Below, one piece after another: positions 1 through 8,913 of a DNA stretch of 36,643 nt. The notes below the pieces were generated by a model. It searched no databases. It saw only the letters and a list, made by a program, of their open reading frames with translations, and was not told the DNA's origin. Source of the DNA: Gemmatimonadota bacterium (GTDB lineage Bacteria; Gemmatimonadota; Gemmatimonadetes; Gemmatimonadales; GWC2-71-9). Positions within the stretch are counted from its first letter, which is position 1. The number at the start of each line of letters is the position of its first letter. The DNA lies in contig QHUR01000043.1 of the NCBI GenBank assembly GCA_003221995.1, forward strand, positions 1-36,643. The letters run 5' to 3'. The translations under genes were made by a program, and so were the position numbers.

Positions 1-107
1 TCAACGCCGACGCGCTGCTGGTGATGCTGGTCCAGCCGTCCACCAACGTGGGCGCGCTGCTCTACGACCTCCGCCGTCACCGCTCCGCGATCGCCGGCCT
101 GCTCTGA
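1..107 (+). CDS. C-terminal end of a possible Roadblock/LC7 (MglB-like) protein, partial
   Basis: The window opens inside a reading frame that ends at TGA 105-107. The 34 visible residues run NADALLVMLVQPSTNVG and then a basic helix, LYDLRRHRSAIAGLL. A hydrophobic strand, a short loop with xNxG, then an amphipathic helix is how Roadblock/LC7 domains such as MglB end; these proteins regulate small Ras-like GTPases or act as scaffolds. The fragment is too short to prove the family. A single-domain response regulator follows after 11 bases on the same strand, so the two are probably cotranscribed and may share a signalling role. Confidence 0.45.
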   Translation, partial: NADALLVMLVQPSTNVGALLYDLRRHRSAIAGLL

Positions 108-118
108 GCGGAGCGCCG

Positions 119-523
119 GTGGCTCCCTCCCCACGGCACCTCCTCCTCGTGGACGATGAGCTGCACATCGGGCTGTTGCTCCGTCCCCACCTCGAGCACC
201 ACGGCTATCGGGTGAGCCTCGCGCGCACCCTCGCCGACGCGCGCCGCTCGCTCGCGGGCAGCGGGGGGCCGCCCGACGGCCTGCTGCTCGATCTCCATCT
301 TCCGGACGGCTCCGGGCTCGACCTGCTGAGGGAGCTGCGGAGCGCGGCCGGCACGCGTGCCCTGCCGGTCATGGTGCTCACGGCCGAAGGAGAGGAGCGC
401 GTGCTCGCCGAGGCGGAGCGGCTGGGCGCGACCCTCTTGACCAAGCCCTTCAGCCCTACGAAGCTGACCGCCCGCATCGCCGCGATGCTGGGGGACGCCC
501 CTCCCTCCGAGGACGATCCATGA
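119..523 (+). CDS. single-domain response regulator (CheY-like receiver)
   Basis: This is a 134-aa stand-alone receiver domain with no output domain. All phosphorelay residues are present: acidic pair D12-D13 in LLVDDE, phospho-acceptor D58 in LLLDLHLPDGSG, T88 in VLTAEG and K109 in TKPFSP. It should be phosphorylated by a histidine kinase and act by protein contact; no kinase is visible nearby. The start is GTG with GGAG five bases upstream (110-113). Its stop overlaps the next start as ATGA (520-523), so it is translationally coupled to the sugar nucleotidyltransferase, which may mean control of polysaccharide synthesis (inference). Confidence 0.9.
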   Translation: MAPSPRHLLLVDDELHIGLLLRPHLEHHGYRVSLARTLADARRSLAGSGGPPDGLLLDLHLPDGSGLDLLRELRSAAGTRALPVMVLTAEGEERVLAEAERLGATLLTKPFSPTKLTARIAAMLGDAPPSEDDP

Positions 524-1530
524 CGCTCTGGGCCGCGATCGTGGCGGGCGGCTCGGGCACGCGCTTCTGGCCGCTCTCCACGCCCGAGCGCCCCAAGCAG
601 CTGCTGCCGCTCGCCGGCGACCGCCCGCTCGTGGTGCAGGCCGTCGAGCGCCTGGAAGGCCTCGTGCCGCCGGAGCGCATCCTGATCCTCACCGGGGCCC
701 TGCTCGCCGAGCGGATCGCGGCGCTCGTGCCCCAGGTGCCGCGCGCCCAGGTGCTGGTCGAGCCCCGCGCCGCCTCCACCGCCCCGGCGCTCGCCTGGGC
801 GGCGCAGTGGATCTCGCGCCACGACCCCGGCGCCCAGATGCTGTCGCTGCACGCGGACTGGGCGGTCGGCGACGACCGCGCCTTCCGCGCCGCGGCCCGA
901 AACGCTCTGGGCGTCGCTGCGGAGTACGACGTCCTCGTGACCGTCGGCGTCAAGCCGAGCCGCAACGAGACCGCTTACGGCTATATCGTGCCGGGCAAGT
1001 CGCTGGGGAGCGCGCGCGCGGTGCGCCGCTTTGTCGAGAAGCCGAGCGCGGCGCGCGCGATGCTGCTGCGGCGCCGCGGCGCGCTGTGGAACACGGGCCT
1101 CTTCGCCTGGGGAGTCGCCCGGTTCCTGGGAGAAGCGGGGGCCTACGCGCGCGAGCTGCGCGACGCCTGGCCCGCCCTCTCGGCCGGGGACGTGTCGGGG
1201 TTCTTCGCCAAGGCGCGCCCCGTGGCCGTGGACGTCGCCGTACTCGAGCGTACCCGACGCCTCGCCGTCGTCACGGGTGCGTTCCGCTGGGACGACATCG
1301 GATCCTGGGACGCCCTGCTCCGCATCCGACGGGCCGACGCGCGCGGCAATGTCGTCGTGGGCAACGCGACGGTGGCCGACGACGTGCGGCGCTCGGTGAT
1401 CTGGACGGAGAACGAGCATCTCGCGGTGATCGGGATCGAGGACATGATCGTGGTGCGGGCGAACGGCCACACGCTGGTGATGCCGACCGGTCAGGCGGAC
1501 CGTCTAAAGGAACTGGTGCAACGCGTGTGA
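520..1530 (+). CDS. manC: mannose-1-phosphate guanylyltransferase
   Basis: This 336-aa enzyme should make GDP-mannose from mannose-1-phosphate and GTP, for cell-surface glycans. Visible motifs are the nucleotide-binding GGSGTRFWPLS followed by RPKQLL (residues 10-29), the EPxAxSTAPA segment (81-90), FVEKP (171-175), WNTGLF (190-195) and WDDIGSWDAL (257-266). Its length matches the monofunctional form; the C-terminal phosphomannose isomerase domain of bifunctional ManC/AlgA is absent. The usual PADH-type motif reads HADW (111-114), a modest deviation at a conserved acidic site. It overlaps the response regulator by ATGA and the next gene by GTGTGA. Confidence 0.9.
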   Translation: MTLWAAIVAGGSGTRFWPLSTPERPKQLLPLAGDRPLVVQAVERLEGLVPPERILILTGALLAERIAALVPQVPRAQVLVEPRAASTAPALAWAAQWISRHDPGAQMLSLHADWAVGDDRAFRAAARNALGVAAEYDVLVTVGVKPSRNETAYGYIVPGKSLGSARAVRRFVEKPSAARAMLLRRRGALWNTGLFAWGVARFLGEAGAYARELRDAWPALSAGDVSGFFAKARPVAVDVAVLERTRRLAVVTGAFRWDDIGSWDALLRIRRADARGNVVVGNATVADDVRRSVIWTENEHLAVIGIEDMIVVRANGHTLVMPTGQADRLKELVQRV

Positions 1531-2696
1531 CGCACGCCCTGCACATGCTCGATCCGGATCCCTCTCCCGCCTGGGCGCCGTTCGCCGGCATCCGGCCGCT
1601 GTCGGAGTTGCGGGTCGGCGCGGCGCTGGTGCGCGAGCGTTGGGAGGCGTTTGTGGGCGCGGAGACCACGGCCATCTTCGCGCTGCCGCATCTCGCCGGG
1701 TTCCGCGAGCCCGGCGTCCCCGCGGTCGCGGCGGTGCGCCCCGTCGAGGGCCCCGCCGTGGTCGGCGCGTCGGCGTTCGCGCCCCGCGGGCTCGCGCCCG
1801 CGTTCCCGGCTGGCGACGTCCGGCTCGCGCACGCCGGGCGCACCGTTGGGTGGGTCGTCGGGCCGGGCTCCACCTGGACGCGACCCACCGACGCGGGGCC
1901 CGCCCTCGAGGTGGCGGGCCTGGCGCTGCGCGGCGTGTTCGACCTCGTGCCGGCGCTCGAGCGGCTGCTCGCCGCGGACCTGGCGACGCGGCTCGCGGAC
2001 AGCGACCCGATCCCGCGCGGCAGCACCCTCATCGGCGACCCGGCGTGGCTCGCGCTGCACGAGACGGCCGTCGAGCCCGGTGTGGTGTTCGACACGGCGG
2101 CGGGGCCGATCGTCCTGGAGAGCGGCGTCGCCGTGAAGTCGGGGACGCGGCTCCAGGGCCCGCTGTGGGTGGGGGCCAACACGCAGCTCCTGGGCGGGCC
2201 GATTCGGGCCTCTGCGATCGGTCCGCATTGCAAAGTTCGCGGCGAGGTCTCGAGCTGCGTGTTCCTCGGCTACGCCAACAAGGCCCACGATGGGTTCGTC
2301 GGCCATTCGGTGATCGGCCGCTGGGTGAACCTCGGCGCCGGCACCGTGACCTCGGACCTCAAGAACACCTACGGGCCGGTGCGCCTGGAGGTGGACGGCA
2401 ACGCGCTCGAGACCGGGCTGCAGTTCCTGGGCAGCCTGATCGGCGATCACGCCAAGACGGCAATCGGCACGCTGCTCGGCACGGGCACCGTGATCGGCGC
2501 GGGAGCCAACGTGTTCGACGCGGTGCGCCCTCCGAAGTACGTACCGCCCTTCGCCTGGGGCGGCAGCGGGCAGGAGCGGATGCGCCGGGAGGGGTTCCTC
2601 AAGGTCGCGGAGCGGGTGCTGCCGCGGCGCGACGTGCCCGTGGACGAGGCCGCCCGCGCCAGTCTCTCGCGGCTGTACGACTGGGCGACTCGCTGA
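1527..2696 (+). CDS. GlmU-like putative sugar nucleotidyltransferase (NTP_transf_4 plus left-handed beta-helix)
   Basis: This 389-aa protein has an N-terminal half with the RPLSELRVGAALVRERWE segment (23-40), typical of the NTP_transf_4 family of uncharacterised GlmU relatives. The C-terminal half (about 181-335) is a left-handed beta-helix of hexapeptide repeats containing NKAHDGFVGHSVIG, NLGAGTVTSDLKNTYG and IGAGANVF, as in GlmU acetyltransferases. It probably handles a nucleotide-activated amino sugar; the substrate is not readable. I chose GTG 1527, which overlaps the manC stop and has AAGGAA upstream at long spacing; ATG 1545 is a real alternative. The pair suggests a sugar-nucleotide operon. 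Confidence 0.75.
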   Translation: MTHALHMLDPDPSPAWAPFAGIRPLSELRVGAALVRERWEAFVGAETTAIFALPHLAGFREPGVPAVAAVRPVEGPAVVGASAFAPRGLAPAFPAGDVRLAHAGRTVGWVVGPGSTWTRPTDAGPALEVAGLALRGVFDLVPALERLLAADLATRLADSDPIPRGSTLIGDPAWLALHETAVEPGVVFDTAAGPIVLESGVAVKSGTRLQGPLWVGANTQLLGGPIRASAIGPHCKVRGEVSSCVFLGYANKAHDGFVGHSVIGRWVNLGAGTVTSDLKNTYGPVRLEVDGNALETGLQFLGSLIGDHAKTAIGTLLGTGTVIGAGANVFDAVRPPKYVPPFAWGGSGQERMRREGFLKVAERVLPRRDVPVDEAARASLSRLYDWATR

Positions 2697-2701
2697 CCCT
2701 G

Positions 2702-2730
2702 TTGCCCCAGCGAGGGCCGCCGCGCATTAT
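2702..2730 (+). promoter_or_regulatory. candidate sigma70-type promoter of the Ser/Thr kinase gene
   Basis: TTGCCC (2702-2707) lies 17 bases before CATTAT (2725-2730) in the 60-base gap between the GlmU-like gene and the kinase gene. The predicted start near 2737 leaves a leader of about 20 bases without an obvious Shine-Dalgarno sequence. Confidence 0.45.
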
Positions 2731-2756
2731 GCACGTCCCGTGCGAATCCCTGTCGG

Positions 2757-4601
2757 ATGACCCAAGCCAAGCAGTACCGGCGACTCGGCAAGTTCGAGCT
2801 GCACCAGCTCATCGGCGAGGGCGCCATGGGCGTCGTGTGGAAGGCCTACGACTCCGTGCTGCGGCGCTACGTCGCCCTCAAGCTCCTCCCCGCCAGGGTG
2901 AGCCGCACCGGCGACATCCGTGAGCGCTTCCTGCGCGAGGCCCGCGCCGCCGGCGTGCTGCAACACTCCAACATCGTCACGATCTACGACCTCGGCGAAG
3001 CCGAGAACCAGCTCTTCATCGCGATGGAGCTGGTCGACGGCCGCGACCTGAGCGCGATCATCACCGAGCACGAGCCGCTGCCGCTCGAGCGCAAGCTCGA
3101 TATCGTGATCGAGGTGCTCGAGGCGCTGACGTACGCCCACAACCGCGGCGTGATCCACCGCGACATCAAACCGTCGAACGTGCGCATCGCCACGGACGGC
3201 GGCATAAAGATCATGGACTTCGGGATCGCGCGGCTGCAGTCGGCGGAGTTCACCGGGTCCGGCGCCATCGTGGGGACACCCAGCTACATGGCGCCCGAGC
3301 AGATCACCAACGGGGCGATCCGCCCGGCCACCGACCTCTTCGCCGTGGGCTGCCTGCTGTACGAGCTGCTGGGCTACCACAAGCCGTTCGAGGCCGAGAC
3401 GATCCACGGCGTGCTGTACCAGGTGCTGACGACGGACCCGCCCGCGCTGCGCACCATGGCGCCCTCGATCCCGGCGGCGCTGGAGCGCGTGGTGACGAAG
3501 GCGATGAACAAGGTCCCCGAAGACCGCTACGACAGCGCGCAGCAGATGCAGTCGGCGCTGGTCGCGATCCGCGCGGCGCTGTCGGGCGCAGGGCAGACCA
3601 CCGAACGGCTGGGGCCACGCTGGACCCCCCTCCCCGCGCCGGTGTTGCGGCTCATCAGTCACGCGCCGATGCGATGGCGCGTCGTCGTGCTGGCGAGCCT
3701 CGCGCTCGTGGTCGCGCTCTTGGTCTCGCGCAGCTCGGGGCCCCCCTCCCTTGTGGCACCGCTCGCGCCACCGGCCGCGACTCTGGAGCAGCTGATCGCC
3801 GAGCCCCTTCCGGGAGGGCTCAGCCTCGCGCTGCTGCAGTCACGCGACTCGGCCCTGGCAGCGCGCATCCGCGCCCAGCAGGCCGGCGCCATGAAGAACA
3901 GCGTCCCCGCCCTGGCGCTGGCCGAAGCGGCGCTCCAGAACGCCGAGCGCGGGACTCGCGTCGGCGACCTGGCCCAGGCCACGAGCAGCTACCTCACGGC
4001 CATCAGCCAGTACGCCGTCGCGGCACGCCAGGCGGAGGCGCTGCGCCGCGAAGCCGAGACAGTGATCGTGCGCACGCGTCCCGTCGTGCTGGCGCTCGGC
4101 ACCGGCCCCGGCGCGACGCGGGCAGGCACCTCGCTGGCGCGAGCGGAATCACTATTCAGCACGATGGACTACCCGCTCGCGAAGATTGCGGCGCTCGACG
4201 CCGAGCAGGCGGGTCTCATCGCCGGCGTGGCGCCGCCCAGTCCCCAGCCCACCGACCCCCGGGCGGCGATCGATGTGCTGCTGCGCGACCTCGAGCGGGC
4301 GGTGGCGAGCGAGCGCGTGGCGAACCTCCGCGTCCTCATGAGCCCGTCGATGGAGCGGCCGAGCACGACGGAATGGGAGGCCTATTTTCAGCACCGCACG
4401 CACCTCGCCGCCAGCTACCGGGTGCAGCAGTTCTCGGTCCGCGGCACGACGGCGCGGGCGCTGGTGCAGGCCCAATACAGCTATGTGCCGGAGGGCGGGG
4501 GCGCTCTGCGCCAGGACCGGCCGCGGCTGGTGATGAGCTTCACGAAGACATCCGAGGGCTGGCGCATCGGCGGCGTGCGCTGCGTGGCCAGCTGCCGCTG
4601 A
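2757..4601 (+). CDS. transmembrane serine/threonine protein kinase (PknB-like) with extracytoplasmic C-terminal region
   Basis: This 614-aa protein has a complete eukaryotic-type kinase domain at about residues 12-272: Gly-rich loop IGEGAMGVVWKA, lysine K42, helix-C glutamate E61, catalytic HRDIKPSN (134-141), DFG (154-156), APE (179-181) and late arginine R258. One membrane helix (about 308-324) separates it from a C-terminal part on the other side of the membrane. That part has an Ala-rich helical stretch and then an alpha/beta domain (about 500-614) that looks NTF2-like. PASTA repeats are absent. It should phosphorylate cytoplasmic proteins in response to an envelope cue. It stands alone, with its own promoter and a palindrome at its stop codon. 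Confidence 0.92.
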   Translation: MTQAKQYRRLGKFELHQLIGEGAMGVVWKAYDSVLRRYVALKLLPARVSRTGDIRERFLREARAAGVLQHSNIVTIYDLGEAENQLFIAMELVDGRDLSAIITEHEPLPLERKLDIVIEVLEALTYAHNRGVIHRDIKPSNVRIATDGGIKIMDFGIARLQSAEFTGSGAIVGTPSYMAPEQITNGAIRPATDLFAVGCLLYELLGYHKPFEAETIHGVLYQVLTTDPPALRTMAPSIPAALERVVTKAMNKVPEDRYDSAQQMQSALVAIRAALSGAGQTTERLGPRWTPLPAPVLRLISHAPMRWRVVVLASLALVVALLVSRSSGPPSLVAPLAPPAATLEQLIAEPLPGGLSLALLQSRDSALAARIRAQQAGAMKNSVPALALAEAALQNAERGTRVGDLAQATSSYLTAISQYAVAARQAEALRREAETVIVRTRPVVLALGTGPGATRAGTSLARAESLFSTMDYPLAKIAALDAEQAGLIAGVAPPSPQPTDPRAAIDVLLRDLERAVASERVANLRVLMSPSMERPSTTEWEAYFQHRTHLAASYRVQQFSVRGTTARALVQAQYSYVPEGGGALRQDRPRLVMSFTKTSEGWRIGGVRCVASCR

Positions 4602-4624
4602 GGGGCGCAGCATGCTGCGCCCCT
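4601..4624. terminator. 24-base perfect palindrome between convergent genes, probable bidirectional terminator
   Basis: A perfect inverted repeat begins at the last base of the kinase stop codon: two 10-base arms (AGGGGCGCAG and its complement) around CATG. It sits between the kinase gene (+) and the small secreted protein gene (-), whose stop is at 4630. There is no clear T-tract on either side, so the hairpin may act as an RNA 3'-end stabiliser rather than a strict Rho-independent terminator. Confidence 0.6.
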
Positions 4625-4629
4625 ACATC

Positions 4630-5019
4630 TCACCAGGCCCGCTCGGTCGCCGGCGGAGGCGGCGGGATGGCCACCGAGTCGGCTCTCGCCGTCGCGGGTC
4701 CGATGCGTCGCAGCGTGACGGGCTTCTCGAGATCGCCGCCCGAGACGGTCAGCTTCTCGCCGTCGAGCTTCATCCCATACACCTGCCACACGCCGTCGCC
4801 GACCGTGATCCAGAGGCTGTCCCCCACCACGCGCCACCGCGCGACCTGCTCGCCGAACTGCGCCGAGCTGTCGGTCCGCACGGTGATGTTGCGGATCTCG
4901 TCTTCGGTCTTCGCCTGCCAGGTGCCCTCGAGCCGCGCGTGGCGAGGTGCCGTCGATTGGGCGGCGAGCGGCACGGTGACGGCCACGAGGGCGGCGAGCA
5001 GCAGCGGCAAGCGGGTCAT
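4630..5019 (-). CDS. small secreted protein of unknown function
   Basis: The 129-aa product begins MTRLPLLLAALVAVTVPLAAQ, a signal peptide with a likely cut after LAAQ. The mature part has GTWQAKTEDE, several short strands and a Pro-rich tail (PPPPP). The strand-rich layout with GTW near the N-terminus recalls small lipocalin-like extracytoplasmic domains, but I do not recognise the family. I chose ATG 5019 because it begins the signal peptide; an upstream ATG at 5046 would add nine residues and reach into the groEL terminator. No promoter of its own is clear, so it may depend on read-through past groEL. Confidence 0.6.
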   Translation of the reverse strand: MTRLPLLLAALVAVTVPLAAQSTAPRHARLEGTWQAKTEDEIRNITVRTDSSAQFGEQVARWRVVGDSLWITVGDGVWQVYGMKLDGEKLTVSGGDLEKPVTLRRIGPATARADSVAIPPPPPATERAW

Positions 5020-5040
5020 GAAGGAAAGATACCCCTGACA

Positions 5041-5076
5041 AAGCAAGAGCGCCCCGGAGATCGCTCTCCGGGGCGC
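5041..5076 (-). terminator. Rho-independent terminator of groEL
   Basis: A perfect 12-base stem (5049-5060 with 5065-5076) closes a four-base loop. Read on the minus strand it is followed by TCTTGCTT, a T-rich run at 5048-5041. It lies 33 bases past the groEL stop codon. No T-run follows in the plus direction. Confidence 0.75.
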
Positions 5077-5077
5077 C

Positions 5078-5105
5078 CTGTGCGTCTAGGCATCTGTGCG
5101 TCTAG
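5078..5105. repeat. 12-base direct repeat (CTGTGCGTCTAG) just after groEL
   Basis: CTGTGCGTCTAG occurs at 5078-5089 and again at 5094-5105, a 16-base period equal to two octamers. It fills the space between the groEL stop codon (5109) and the terminator hairpin. It may be a decayed member of the short-period arrays found elsewhere in the window. Confidence 0.7.
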
Positions 5106-5108
5106 CTT

Positions 5109-7078
<1,970 letters not shown>

Positions 7079-7143
7079 GACGCGCAACCTCCAACAGGTA
7101 GGTCAGCTAACTCTTTGAGAAATAACACTGTTAGTACACAATC

Positions 7144-7170
7144 TTAGCACTCAACACCGGTGAGTGCTAA
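7144..7170. promoter_or_regulatory. CIRCE operator (HrcA binding site)
   Basis: TTAGCACTC (7144-7152) and GAGTGCTAA (7162-7170) form a perfect inverted repeat with a nine-base spacer, identical to the classical CIRCE consensus. It lies 66 bases upstream of groES. HrcA bound here represses groESL until heat stress; hrcA itself is not in this window. Confidence 0.97.
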
Positions 7171-7182
7171 GAACCGCGCAGG

Positions 7183-7211
7183 AATCTCGCCGCGGTCGGC
7201 CGACGTGTCAA
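7183..7211 (-). promoter_or_regulatory. candidate housekeeping promoter of groESL
   Basis: On the minus strand a perfect TTGACA (7206-7211) is followed after 17 bases by GAGATT (7183-7188), a weak -10 match. Transcription would start near 7176, just before CIRCE, the usual geometry for HrcA repression. The -35 box contains the stop codon of the upstream gene. Confidence 0.5.
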
Positions 7212-7660
7212 GGGGGGGAAATCGGCCGCCGCAGAGCCGCCTGGCTGCGTAGCGAATCGGCGAGCGCCTGGGCCCGGGAGTCCGGGGCGGGACCGAGCGA
7301 GTCCTCCGGTACCGAGACCGCCGCCACGATGACCCCGTTGCGCGTGTCGGCCAGCCGCAGGTGCAGCCAGTGGGTCTCGGGCGGGGTGTCGTCCCTCGAG
7401 GTGAAGATGATCACGGCCGCGGTGGGGGCGCTGCCTCCGCGGATCTTGCGCCGCACCGTGAACCCCCGGCGCCGCAGCGCCAACGCGAGCCGGTCGCTGA
7501 GCGAGTCCTTGTTCGTGATCAGGATGTCGTAGCCGCGCAGGGAGGCGGGCGGACGGCGCCCGGAGCCCGTGGTGCAGCACAGCCCAAGTAGGCCAGATGC
7601 TAAGAGGCTAAGATGCAAAGCGCGTGCAACGTAGCCTCTTCGCCTCTGGCTACTGGTCAT
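7208..7660 (-). CDS. small exported protein, possible lipoprotein, unknown function
   Basis: The 150-aa product has a signal peptide: charged n-region (SQRRRGYVAR, residues 4-13) and hydrophobic h-region (HLSLLASGLLGL) ending in C28-C29. The cysteines suggest a lipoprotein, but the residue before C28 is Leu, so the lipobox is imperfect. The mature part (about 40-140) looks alpha/beta, with GYDILITNKDSLSDRLALAL, AAVIIFTSRDD and GVIVAAVSV. I do not recognise the family. ATG 7660 overlaps the stop of the NlpC/P60 gene as ATGA. Its signal-peptide codons are made of inverted octamer repeats (7591-7651), and its stop codon lies inside the groESL -35 box. Confidence 0.7.
   Translation of the reverse strand: MTSSQRRRGYVARALHLSLLASGLLGLCCTTGSGRRPPASLRGYDILITNKDSLSDRLALALRRRGFTVRRKIRGGSAPTAAVIIFTSRDDTPPETHWLHLRLADTRNGVIVAAVSVPEDSLGPAPDSRAQALADSLRSQAALRRPISPP
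7591..7651. repeat. inverted pair of octamer arrays encoding a signal peptide
   Basis: Octamers of the type GCTAAGAK run from 7591 to about 7618. The same family in opposite orientation (TAGCCTCT, TCGCCTCT) runs from 7632 to 7651. The arms 7591-7610 and 7632-7651 pair over 20 bases with three mismatches and a 21-base loop; 7602-7610 and 7632-7640 match perfectly. In the mRNA the hairpin base is seven nucleotides after the start codon of the exported-protein gene. Confidence 0.85.
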
Positions 7661-8631
7661 GGAATTATCCGCCTCGCCCCCACCCACCGATTGATCCAGT
7701 AGGCGCCATCGGGATCGTGGACCTCGAGGAGCGAGAGCTTCACCCCATTGCTCGAGCTATGGATGAACTTGAGCTCGCCGACGTACATGCCCACGTGGGT
7801 CACCCCGGATCCCGGCGCGGCCGAGAAGAGCAAGATGTCGCCGGGCCGCAGCGCCTCGATGACGGGGGCCACCTCGGCGCCGGCCGAGGCCTGGGCGCGG
7901 CCCATCCGCGGCAGCCGGATGCTATGCTGGCCGTAAGCGTACTGGATGAGCCCCGAGCAGTCGAACCCGTTTCCCGCCGTGCCGCCCCAAACGTACGGCG
8001 TGCCCAGGGCGTCGAGCGCGGTGCGCACGACGTCCGCCGCGTTCCCCGTGATCGTGGCCGGCGGCTCGGGAGGCAGCCGCGGCGGTGAGCCGTAGCCACC
8101 GCTCCCCCGTCCCCCTTCCCCCCTCCCCAGCCTTAGCGTGATCCCGACCGCGCCGCTGAATCCCGTGCGGGCGTCGGAGGTGCGCCAGAAGCCGCGGGGC
8201 CCCCGGTCTTCGACCCGGTAGCGTGCCTCGACGCCGAGCGCGAAGCGCGTAACCGGCCGCCACTCGAGGCCGCCGCCCATGCTCCACTGAGCGGCGAGCT
8301 CCTGCGTGGTCGTATCCGTGGAAAGGCCCAGCGCGACGCCGGTGAGTGCGTACGGCCCGAGCGCGCGGCGGCCGCGGAACGCCTGCAGCTCGTAGGCCAG
8401 CCCGTAGAAGGCGCGCCGGCGGCCCAGCGAGTCGTGAAGGACTACCTGCGCCCCGAAGCCGTGCGTGAACGGCCCGCCCCAGTGCGCGCTGGTGCGGAAT
8501 TCGTAGCTGTCCGAGCGGTTACCGTTGTACCAGCGGCCGCGGTGGAACTCCCAGTCGCGACCCTGGGCGGCGAGCACTGCGGGAATGCAGAGCGTGAGCG
8601 GGAGCCACCCGAGCTCAGTCGGCTGCCGCAA
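7657..8631 (-). CDS. exported protein with barrel-like N-terminal domain fused to an NlpC/P60 endopeptidase
   Basis: This 324-aa protein starts with a signal peptide (about 1-23, ending VLAAQG). Residues 25-170 are alternating strands with aromatic and Gly residues (SYEFRTSAHW, LGPYALTGVALGL, FALGVEARYRV), resembling a small outer-membrane beta-barrel. A Gly/Pro linker (171-195) leads to an NlpC/P60 domain with catalytic C225 in NGFDCSGL, H279 in THVGMY and likely third residue H291 in FIHSSS. The enzyme should cut peptidoglycan stem peptides. The start is TTG 8631: no better start precedes the signal peptide, and AGGAG lies ten bases upstream. It overlaps the upstream gene by 17 bases and the downstream gene by ATGA. 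Confidence 0.85.
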   Translation of the reverse strand: MRQPTELGWLPLTLCIPAVLAAQGRDWEFHRGRWYNGNRSDSYEFRTSAHWGGPFTHGFGAQVVLHDSLGRRRAFYGLAYELQAFRGRRALGPYALTGVALGLSTDTTTQELAAQWSMGGGLEWRPVTRFALGVEARYRVEDRGPRGFWRTSDARTGFSGAVGITLRLGRGEGGRGSGGYGSPPRLPPEPPATITGNAADVVRTALDALGTPYVWGGTAGNGFDCSGLIQYAYGQHSIRLPRMGRAQASAGAEVAPVIEALRPGDILLFSAAPGSGVTHVGMYVGELKFIHSSSNGVKLSLLEVHDPDGAYWINRWVGARRIIP

Positions 8632-8899
8632 CCGCCGTGTACTCCTGCGACGGCCGGGGCGCCATGTGATGCGACAGGAGGTGCGGAAGCCGGCGCATGA
8701 AGCGCACCCAGGTCCAGAGGGCCGCGAACCCGAGCAGCGCCGCGCCCAGCCCCGCCACGACGAGCATCGTGAGGGGACGAGAGAATCGGGTGGCGACGAG
8801 CGCCCCGAGCCAGAGACCCGCGTACGACGCCCCCCAGGTGAGCACCGGGGTGACGAGCCAGCCGAGCACGACGAACAGGTGAGCCAGCCAGCGCGGCAC
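8615..8899 (-). CDS. small membrane protein of unknown function
   Basis: The 94-aa product has two or three hydrophobic segments (LAHLFVVLGWLVTPVL at 5-20, then GLWLGALVA and LTMLVVAGLGAALLGFAAL at about 48-66) and a polar, His-containing tail (RRLPHLLSHHMAPRP). I do not recognise it. The start chosen is GTG 8899, which follows GGGGAGGG at short spacing and lies 14 bases after the preceding stop. Its end overlaps the TTG start of the barrel-NlpC gene by 17 bases, so translation is probably coupled. Confidence 0.6.
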   Translation of the reverse strand: MPRWLAHLFVVLGWLVTPVLTWGASYAGLWLGALVATRFSRPLTMLVVAGLGAALLGFAALWTWVRFMRRLPHLLSHHMAPRPSQEYTAVAAAD

Positions 8900-8913
8900 C
8901 GTCCCTCCCCGCT

